Origin: Vibrio ezurae NBRC 102218
GTDB lineage: Bacteria; Pseudomonadota; Gammaproteobacteria; Enterobacterales; Vibrionaceae
Direction: 5' to 3'
DNA: 39,199 nt
Assembly (NCBI RefSeq): GCF_000467185.1
Contig: NZ_BATM01000006.1
Span: forward strand, 1 to 39,199
Under the pieces are notes generated by a model. The model saw nothing but the letters and a program-made list of their open reading frames with translations. It did not search any database and was not told the DNA's origin. A program made the position numbers and the translations under genes. The first letter of the stretch is position 1, and each line of letters begins with the position of its first letter. Shown here piece after piece: positions 38,701 through 39,199 of this stretch.

Positions 38701-39088
38701 CTTACCAACCAGTTCAGGTGGCGGCTCTACAACAGCGCAGACACAGCCAAGTGAAACGCAACCTCAAGCACCTGCTGAAGATGCAGAAGAGGAAGCTATT
38801 GCAGAGCCTGAGCAAGAAGCAACACAGACACCAGAGGCAATAGAAGCCGCGGTTTCTGAGGCTATGATTGTTGAACCATTTATGAACGCGCAGTTTGCGC
38901 CAATAAACGGTGCACCACAGTCTATCGATATTAGTGCTGAGCAAGAGACGCAACAATCCGATGAAGGCATTGATTTGGATGTGGCAGTAGCAAGCCTTGT
39001 GGGCGCATCGAGCTGGATTGTGGCTAAAACGTCTAATCCTCGTCAGAACCATACTCCAAAGATGCAAGCAGGCTTGCGTAAAGGGTAA
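14792..39088 (+). CDS. Giant LEPR-XLL repeat protein, putative type I-secreted RTX-like adhesin (8098 aa)
   Basis: One uninterrupted frame encodes 8098 residues, roughly 0.8 MDa. The N-terminus is basic, has no Sec signal, and carries LEPRLLLSADP (54-64), the mark of LEPR-XLL giant proteins. Then come: an RTX-like block (about 395-428, GGAGDDYLIGGIGDDVFIGG); a long beta-rich region; Ala/Gly-rich repeats (about 1900-3640); a haemagglutinin-like beta region (about 3900-5900); Calx-beta-like domains (about 6186-6510); RTX turns (about 6691-6750); an array of about 58-aa repeats (about 7155-7795); more RTX turns (about 7795-7833); and a Pro/Glu/Gln-rich segment before the short tail. I noticed only two cysteines (both CGD), as is usual for secreted RTX adhesins. 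The start ATG has AAGGAAGG eight bases before it. It should be exported through a type I system using the TolC-like channel and act at the cell surface in calcium; adhesion, biofilm or surface-layer roles are inference. No ABC exporter gene is visible. Confidence 0.9.
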   Translation: MDRQMGANQSSKQSSKAISQPRLTSLMNGINRAIKSSRWGLTPAQNNTFAIEQLEPRLLLSADPLATLVADSNDVTLQVVENASSEQYIQLINNKDNGAVLGERKLDSIGAASVITITGSASDDTLTVDQSFLDLGESNFIVQFDGGEGSDTVALGSTVVTSNWQINGDNEGNLGDNGTVEFLNTEAIEATQSDDSIHVLAALNNSYNWQIDAEGEGVISTLDDQVGGILDSASTTSISFKGFDELGGSGSDYLDYSLYSQGVTVDLENELVSGFDSVTGMNTVIGSDYADSFVGDTNDNVFVVGFGDSVDGFGGYDTALFRDTGSTGIDLQVQTDSDNADVDYIYQGGSWDGATFTETENQSIRLFDLALLSAEGGSGDNYFDFSASELDVHLLGGAGDDYLIGGIGDDVFIGGAGSDAIDGGEGSNELIAVRAANVVFDGDTLKIDDTETDTLTDIDSIYVKALSNDDDVSGYTLDARLANDYDITLEGTELADSIYASAYGDTLIGLGGADTITAGVGVDTVQETFDGRASVAVSLSGVDYELDLSHGENEILSISLPTITSGSGYTFTMQVDGQSIVTDEIAWDARARDVSRAIEKALDLAYGQLIVTTETDGFSIEFAGLYSGQPMIESITSTGNVVTSVSQTGTKVLDTLVGFDANDYLDIEGSVGADDVDLSAFAGNSKISTQQGSDTIVGAQGINLIDAGSGDDFIYVSGESNDIIIGGEGEDTLIADMSSNTGAAHSFDLDNDILTTDLAIINLLGIESAELIGSDGDDTFDATDFSGLSETTDINLLSGWSDVSDFSLLFTLDDDSAVLEIDTQSAQTLEELIAMINIADDRETGALFASFDQQSSSLSISGLSGLNVSGDDTSILTVLGLDPDTISGSMLTGVSLSLMASAQLSTQRGNGGSDTFVGSQGVDWFAIDDDDLSVTGLGGYDRVSASSTATHTQVDVADDALVWKGDAQTDKSVSLDSIEHAEVIATTGATVLDASSASIDVTLDAAQTTAELKGSTGINEFRIDVGARDALDIVTVTLSDSATSNDVVFYGGSDVFDVNDFSFAAITGDNFSFVNESSGDLNMDSNVFLVGQSIKFEAGGTITVSADVETDDSSDTAGDISFYARHIKVEDGVNISAKGLSLSQNGDINIIASDSRNEIKGIGFYNYDDVSASVTIGAATIEGRDVTILAFAETNPDSPVNYGGDTIESDELSIKDFKVELEGSSLFVGYSRSEVDTTITIDENAIIKGDNVTIESRSIARVKSEPIAILFSVAIGSIRSDANVEMNGTVIAEGDVLITSKVENYMKVAAEPYFGFKGFAASIAVGLLESDSTTLVSDSAIIIGEGNLEVSAYTSDFTYVGALSDAGAKGKLAASVAVHIEHGDTNATLAGDVIVAGDLTVSAEQKQGRVDGVWGTEVEAIVDRVPSILDNFKDKYKQKAANVLAKTIVPEFITKRVAPGDRLKPTKFTLGIAFGYADDTNNANALIGLVDKSSDIQVGGSLEQNANVESRQLTSVSSTSSSVSQTSQLAGSTGTKSEFSQVPFGGAVSVMIADMDNNANALVQGNTSLDVLDKFTLDAKTENLTGLISPDTTFKYVKPDYIQPSDIDTDYTVNPGDLVGFHYKDYDWQQASESQQPDIGYLGAVYKYIGDEQQTLRLASTDFSDVSKWELLGDKVTSLPSQLLGGDSDLYLIDNTVKSEAAGAKVSIGLNFGYLDVTQNANAKVLGTVQINQRTDLENTFDEVAEDTYHQIVDAFLGDLSASNRDIAIKSDTINQQVDYVGLMTATNSNIPILKTIYEKTGQSESLNGAGVSVYINNVTLNSKAIIEDGAVVYADDLSVDADSNVFAINLGYSAGYGKGTLGLSGLFINNIVDSNVYAQVESGVDLMVGTRITNIGSVERLSVTADNRVDIITIAGGGASGGAIGVGASSIVNIVTKVTKAEIGSQDAGSRSGDIDVNGDVKVAASSDGFIIGSAISAAWATGKVAPSGGDTPETNNSAYGISVSGAFIFNIVDHTTSASIYNLNSLNAEALTLDATDNAGVFAFPIAYSSSEAQKFALAAAGIGLRNDVDVDIDAGISGVNSLTLNNLSIDAINNTTVVSASVSAALSGVADTPPGSNSSSIAITGNVSVNNVINDIDAFLIDVDSASINGKDSNNFAVDIEAKDTSEVYAVALGVAYAGNGTVAVTYAENTIDSDIDALISGVDMDVATGKVRSQANSDADILSVAIGAGVSKETSPNFDTKVGLSVAAAVSYNTVRMNTRSKVVDSLITLPSEDLDTSRMDVKAHNDSDIIAVVVAPSIGLQSGSETTITLSGSGASVENEVYGDTIAQVDGTTIDQFTTLNDASTAENGLFVSADASGDISATVVSASVAWAGATTGTGVSGGIGVALAENSIGGDNGNANAISAIITDSSVDLSGTVDTFAKSNQEITAVVVAASVALANSNDGVAGALSGVGASTDNTVKIDTTSGITATQANHSVIADSISVTAQDTSTITSAVVGASIAGTFSATSGAVSLSIGVALAENDIENNTVALIDNVDIGASDDRAGNVSVLATTNATITATSVAASFALGWGSGTISASGAGANAVNTITGSTSATLANSDVYSSGDVSVSATNTSKVNAEIAAVSVAGAVGTDGGLGVSVGGAETENNIGTSGNRLGVIANILDSDIDATGNISVTSTADLDIDAGVGAGSMAIAAGGSGFGVAASGTGVSAVNNIYSDVDAYVDNSSAANQTLKGASLTVNASNVSDIDSVAAAATVAAGFSSGGSAAITVGVALARNEIDNNTRAYVAGADVDLATGTLDLDASTDNTIDTLSVAASLGIAFGAGGGIAVSGAGANSINSINGETLAYLDGADVESAGAVTLDAENVSDITATVASVSVSGGGGSGGGVGVSIGASVSENEIGTSGDKLVVASYIHDSSVDASGALSVTANGEMTITAGVGAGGMAVAGGSGGGLAGAGSGVVATNDVYALIDSYIDNSGASSASIDAASIAISATSESTITAELGSASLGIAGGAGGGGTLTIGISIADNSVDVDTSAYIKGAGAVDSTGSISVSSSATNDIDATSVAATASFAAGAGGGVSISGAGAEAVNSIFGETQSYIENSQIDSASKVDITASDTSDIDATVVAVAVSGAGGAGGGIGVAIGAALASNNIGNSGSRQSVRSYVKNSGISATGVLNLDADGNMTVFSGVGAGSMAISGGAGGGLSGAGAGVSTVNDIYADVETYIDNSSASSKVIDTGSVSLDADNTTSITAEAGAASLAAAFGAGGGVSLSVGVALAQNTVDANTSSYITDVGELSCGDISVTATTDNTITATSVAASIAAAGGVGGGVAISGAGAETANYIYGDTSAYIANSTIGASNVTVDDVDVTAENTSKITSTVAAVSVAGAGGAGGGVGVSLGGSVAINDIGKESDRIVVQSYVDNSQVYATGDMNIDSTLDMTINSGVGSGSAAVVGGAGGAAVSGAAVRVENEMYADVDSYIKDSSQVNAADISVTSSSTSDIDATAAAATIAGAFVPVGFAISIGASRVINVVDIDLNSDIDNSDLDASGDFTLTASSTDDVNTLGVAASVSLGLGFSGAGVFVESEVTGDINVGMTDSDITVTGDGEVKALANAKQTSKAYGISAGFISAGVVFADSETDVDTLISMSATDYQGGDLTAIANATENNYVLAVAGSGGVLAGAGVGAETKSTSNTKVTFGDESSIILGENSGTGVLDIKAEHIAQFDAKVVVASGGLLSGSGAEIDHDITADVAVVLGDGASSSDNLVITASDINVDAINRAQKNQSGRIDVVAVGLASAAGADSRTVLDMATTIDVGDDAELTAWGTGDDDGIALNALNDLDITDKVVLNATGALAGTGATLKISDDELLAKVRIGENAVLVTEGDLQLSARGQGTAVGNVEADSSGAVSVSVTNATVNLTPVNTVLIDLGADITSYGDVNISAGTDTDFNRDDYKVHALIDSFSDSVIPIDDAGAFATLSQANSIAIAAGAHVKTARQMNLHSERFGFADMDAQTKTVNWASAIGGTADLGGEVTIGTTGTVSNAGTLETGIRRNQSIEFTSLNDDGSVNEVSKTDGISFSTSIEALSSSLFTDLEYAEEQLSIFNDGEATDTDIEAFYKSEIDRLQQELLAKGLMDVTPSGEYFSIELSTSVITIDDIHAEAGRIDIRSGEYADTGTVLSPGDASVSIINHTLASLVVNDITIPQENGGVYLNGERQDVGTDDEPLISIINDVDLAKEQAELALSLPNNNAVLTWPSITLNGEVTNRSGKLELKSLSGEDSTTLGKGDINIYADIDVKEQVVMTGGSTVISLPPGSVYSVDGAEYAKWNAEIGNNGLDEASDADIADLIGRSITGPSIYADNISITAEYININGKIQSGKESFNLTIDKAMEDTIDALKAKGATGLVRLDVASEDFSVFYDATNDQIVVGDMRVSGGYIELEGHILNTNSNSEIELLGGYADIDVVNNTDLDVKILGLDASQRGKGTLIIRDKAKGTSDNPLETTYIKDENGVTVTTNGVASTGSDDMTYDPKSGWRYSWTMGQEQFERRYTTEATSSWLGIDAFAKDPDDVVFDGEPEPLGSPTLRGEGAYFEYVPSDSDEDYTFDTNHIELTSETSLVRKWTKSTWWGKKTYYAKFVNESKVRDESTHSIKADYGVTITFTGKEQGSIDIVSNQGGDVIVQGAISNTEGTTTITTNAGIYTQATGSVGGKDIELTASYIGGVAQTNVDGSIDAASTALRTNLNNDGNGGITARTYGGRINIVETDGPLVVNNITSAGSYGLANDTGGNVYLSAVGGIEAESGSNGIVRGGTIFISSEAHVGSSSQALVVDSGEGNNDSVTVLAINDIYLSELDGDLLAKEISSSAGDVTINVSYGSLVDANNTTARDERTYEELSTGLWENLGLIAGSDSAQDKIDNVIDAYVTAREMEYSTYWNIRNGQFDGTYTAGEEVSLSVDEEAYYREVYQAIGTEDGLTGDALQTFVDDAIQTLVNKRTAEYHALHASYGGEAYDSEYEYQLSDEKRAELSGSVHVWTEDELTNLISGSLLKPITNTQATIEDANISAAGDITIVTKDDIGTAVGSVEIDLDGDYTDDERVQLAAAERNDVYFLLEERAQNVEVNVIEADSGDSLVRASGSWIADGFVSGMQIRIAGDSGNANDEGSFYEIAAVTASTMTLTSSALSVEIAVTMDVAAISSTPDLTTLINTQNENWASLGLVQDSFVSIGSDIYQVNRIAEQVMDLEEVDPSIASSVVALDAGDYRIANVNKIVIDQREDIDVLVAGVISATASGNVYLGSEQSMAIGSVSGDNVRIKSKQSLTDTTGTAASISASSTLILEAGSGAIGSASNRINIDLGDDATLTARAEQDIYITEINSDLNIATIYSSGGKVDLQALNGSILDSFNHEYENIRAQDITLTAEAGSIGALGNLLDINLTGGVLNATAQNDIRINETDQNLDVDHVESAQGDVELAAHLAILDAVADDASEIADIIGASISLTSRFDTVGQIGNDIEVDSGSTQGENLTVSSANNTHLTETRGDLYLNTIQTGAAAIAFIAAPAGRILNDSASGNNVISGKTYLFASLDIGSSDKALATQVGNIQGQSTTGSTYIENTGALNVGGVVEGISSGFSAGGEINMITRSPLTVTQSMTAQQNINLTSTDNSDFDDISIVSGVSLQTSQNININSGDGFTLQSGAALQADLDINVQIDCGDTGDQDANVGASIDIQGTMTSGGDINLSAGDDQDNLVIQGSLDASNIVVNMGAGSDSVLVDTQTLLGDTRINTGSGDDEITINQLNTREDALVLDGEGGTDSYIINRSGSDKDYVIDVQDSGAQNDGADVLTLNGLASDDIFLIRANFVAALNDDGNGGYSDAVERINYDGNINARLIINGLDGADSFYSDDTGTIVTLDGGAGNDSFQVGQLFGSDRQASLGTVAAGDEIETTETTLGFLSRGNSLPMIIYGGDGEDSIKVYSNKAVTKLYGEAGDDSFVVRAFLLADSGLTNNSVDVELFGGEGADTIEYSINAALKIDGGAGSDKVVVLGTEGDDNFMITEDGIFGAGLNIGYQGVEFAELDGLEGDDTFYILSTNADVETTIIGGLGADVFNVASDVTQPIVSYSVEGRSSFINHSVFSDDDAYNGIFVDGVSLNVASEENGAIAVSSQQLTVDEDSLTDSYDLSLSIAEPNVATVAYVTVSAARASSSDKDNTNGQAASILVSTDNINFYESLVVTYESGVNWQDNTTIYVKAIDDSAMEGESEYVISHSVSSDNPDFDRLDIANVVVNVFDNDQADIILMPQGSDQVTEGGTSAVFDVRLATEPEVGELVTVSLSEILGDNLLSQLSLSDTELVFDHSNWSQTQSFSVSAIDDSAVENLYQGSIKLTTTSTATDSQYNQLDDTEQVLFVTDNDSGAVIVTQTDGSTLVSQTETDEYSLVLSKAPSATVTVNLLNDGQTLFSSEAPRFNADDNTVSFDASNWDQPISITLSVNEDYQEQAGQPVQNPPLQPHTLTGIQGKLIIEGGVPQGKARALSVAIMLPSETDSELPIKNIEVSEVLQTDVLNIFNDGSLENDSGILSDTSLTGLGMGVGIEYADVEVVELLLGQGDDNLTITDTAADVITVVHGGGGSDTLSVTGSDADGVLILLGDTTQNGFTYNATSDEKTDKAREFSNPGNDIIDASGAGGSVTIFGGQGNDTITGSEFGDHLAGGSGNDQIFALGGDDHIYGDAGFNIDITTRLDLSTQILSVVNLADVEMDNLDTSDSLVVGNDRIDAGFGDDIVIADKGVINQSPNINRILSTSLSDVTSISNSGFTLGGEDSVLGSAGNDIILGGNDQDMISGGNGVEGVAVVGVDSDIILGDMGSVLIDAGSVSLISTSDTNHGADDEIYGGQDDDIILAGAGSDYVEAGAGNDWVLGDFGEVDLRNSAIILKTEQGDEYAFGDDEIHLGTGADSVLAGLGSDIITSASDDTHVIADNGTLTYNGQGILQSAISTDAHLGGNDSITLGDGQNLVIAGFGDDTITTGSGDDAIIGDSGSVQLVDGVIRSMQSSDTDNSTAGADTISVGAGSDRVIAGLDSFLEEYVETPNGIEMVTSFNSDSVQSDSGNTHVLADNGILTYNAAGILVNAKSTEESIGGDDTITLGVGDNLVIAGLGTDDITTAEGNDIIVADNGEVSFNDLGILIQANSTAVEQGGDDSIDAGNGNNIVIAGLGNDDVITGTGADTIISDNGELNFNDAGVLLSAISAAVELGGDDFINTGDGDNRVIAGLGNDEVLTGSGADTIISDNGELNFNDAGVLLSAISIAVELGGDDFINAGDGDNRVIAGLGNDEVLTGSGADIIIGDNGELNFNDVGVLLSATSTAVELGGDDFINAGEGDNRVIAGHGNDEVLTGSGADIIIGDNGELNFNDAGVLLSATSTAVELGGDDFVNAGEGDNRVIAGHGNDEVITGNGADIVVADNGVMSFDDVGTLLNVESTALEFGGNDAIIAGNGDNIVIAGFGRDEVETGSGADVVFGDNGQLDLIDGVIRNMQSTDQDESTAGDDVIALGSGDDRVIAGLGDDSVVSASGDTQLIADNGVLTYNANAILTSARSTTDELGGNDNVRLGEGDNLVIAGNGSDAITTANGVDIIIGDNGQVSFDEQDVLVQAKTTSLSLGGKDTIDAGNGVNLVLGGFDDDTITTGDDNDIVVGDNGEVDFVDGVRRLITSSDTENMTGGDDLISLGAGQDHAIAGVGQDEVRNASGESIIIGDDGYISNDANGRYIEVATGDSELGGDDILFGGSDRDIIFGGYGADLINGGAGNDILGGDGSKVAREEDGTIVFEAIDLFEGGADTLIAGDGQDYLQGHNGSDFFYANLSDDVLVGEYGRFTFVELDGEARPESIVSLAKGQLDLIRHLQTGLFSGYADEVYSQSAYSDIAKERASEGAQVEAQFTLEAELAFAEMGTMFLPTSSGGGSTTAQTQPSETQPQAPAEDAEEEAIAEPEQEATQTPEAIEAAVSEAMIVEPFMNAQFAPINGAPQSIDISAEQETQQSDEGIDLDVAVASLVGASSWIVAKTSNPRQNHTPKMQAGLRKG
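14951..14983 (+). other. LEPR-XLL motif coding segment
   Basis: Residues 54-64 read LEPRLLLSADP, preceded by a basic, Ser/Gln-rich leader. The motif defines a group of very large bacterial repeat proteins. Its role is not established; a sorting, retention or processing signal near the N-terminus is a reasonable guess. Confidence 0.85.
22868..25165 (+). repeat. Supra-repeat of about 255 aa in the Ala/Gly-rich region of the giant protein
   Basis: The anchor GVGAGSMA (or GVGSGSAA) recurs at 22868, 23633, 24395 and 25166, giving steps of 765, 762 and 771 nt. Each unit consists of four related blocks of about 64 aa with a shared plan: a glycine-rich turn, SGAGA-like segment, N-I pair, an AYI/SYI strand, and a closing ITA-type strand. 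More diverged blocks of the same kind extend left to about 20500 and right to about 25700. Confidence 0.85.
33347..34320 (+). other. Calx-beta-like domain region of the giant protein
   Basis: Residues about 6186-6510 contain three successive beta-sandwich-like segments. Marks are VDEDSLTDSYDLSLS, VFDNDQADI, VTEGGTSAVFDVRLA, VTDNDSGAVIV and TDEYSLVLSKAPSATVTV. The DNDxA/S linkers and the E-G-G-T strand are typical of Calx-beta calcium-binding domains found in large adhesins. Confidence 0.65.
36254..38173 (+). repeat. RTX-like array with 58-aa period (six consecutive 174-nt steps)
   Basis: The repeat start GG(D/N)D falls at 36254, 36428, 36602, 36776, 36950, 37124 and 37298, exactly 174 nt apart each time. 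It then continues at 37478, 37649, 37823, 38000 and 38174 with steps of 171-180. The consensus has GxGDNxVIAGLGND, then EVLTGSGAD, IIxDNGELNFND and GVLLSA. The copies from 36428 to 37298 are very similar at DNA level. Two similar longer copies precede the array (35843, 36023). The Gly/Asp pattern suggests calcium-bound beta-roll turns. Confidence 0.88.
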
Positions 39089-39152
39089 TTGTATAAAGTG
39101 CTGTGGGTAAAAATATCTGCAGCATCAAGTGGTTTGTTTTGGTGTGATAAAT

Positions 39153-39181
39153 ACAAAGGAGCTCATTTTGAGCTCCTTTGT
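39153..39181 (+). terminator. 12-bp perfect hairpin after the giant gene
   Basis: ACAAAGGAGCTC (39153-39164) pairs perfectly with GAGCTCCTTTGT (39170-39181) around ATTTT, 65 bp after the giant gene stop. The U-rich distal arm and following TATATTG suit an intrinsic terminator. It is symmetric, so it could also serve a convergent gene beyond the window edge. Confidence 0.75.
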
Positions 39182-39199
39182 TATATTGAATATAGGTGA

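Overview
The window looks like a chromosomal segment of a marine gamma-proteobacterium, most likely a Vibrionaceae member. This is inferred from the style of the proteins (ferric-siderophore ABC transporter, OmpR-type two-component system, TolC-family protein, SapC-family protein and a giant LEPR-XLL/RTX-type protein) and from an IS256-family remnant; no rRNA or tRNA is present to confirm it.

Positions 1-5700 are AT-rich and accessory in character. They hold the 3' part of a BspA-like (DUF285) repeat surface protein, a long AT-rich gap, a repeat-bearing lipoprotein with RCC1-like and calcium-binding repeats, a truncated and frameshifted IS256-family transposase remnant, and a decayed hipBA toxin-antitoxin locus. 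In the latter, antitoxin hipB is intact. Toxin hipA has lost its kinase core through two separate out-of-frame deletions. Upstream of hipB lie four HipB-type operators spaced exactly 28 bp apart.

Positions 5700-9720 hold a secreted ricin-B-like beta-trefoil protein on the minus strand. It is divergent from a compact, translationally overlapping iron-type ABC importer operon (binding protein, FecCD permease, ATPase) preceded by two Fur-box-like sites.

Positions 10086-39088 all read on the plus strand and look like one functional neighbourhood: response regulator, sensor kinase, TolC-family outer-membrane channel, SapC-family protein, a strong terminator hairpin, then one uninterrupted 24.3-kb gene encoding 8098 residues. 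The giant protein has an N-terminal LEPR-XLL motif and no Sec signal. It contains RTX-like calcium-binding turns, a beta-rich Ala/Gly array with a supra-repeat of about 255 aa, Calx-beta-like domains, a C-terminal array of about 58-aa repeats (six consecutive exact 174-nt steps), and a Pro/Glu-rich tail. It is probably a type I-secreted giant adhesin or surface-layer-like protein. TolC would be the outer-membrane exit, and SapC is an associated factor of unknown role. The inner-membrane ABC exporter and membrane fusion protein are not in the window. The giant gene is followed by a 12-bp perfect hairpin terminator at the right edge.
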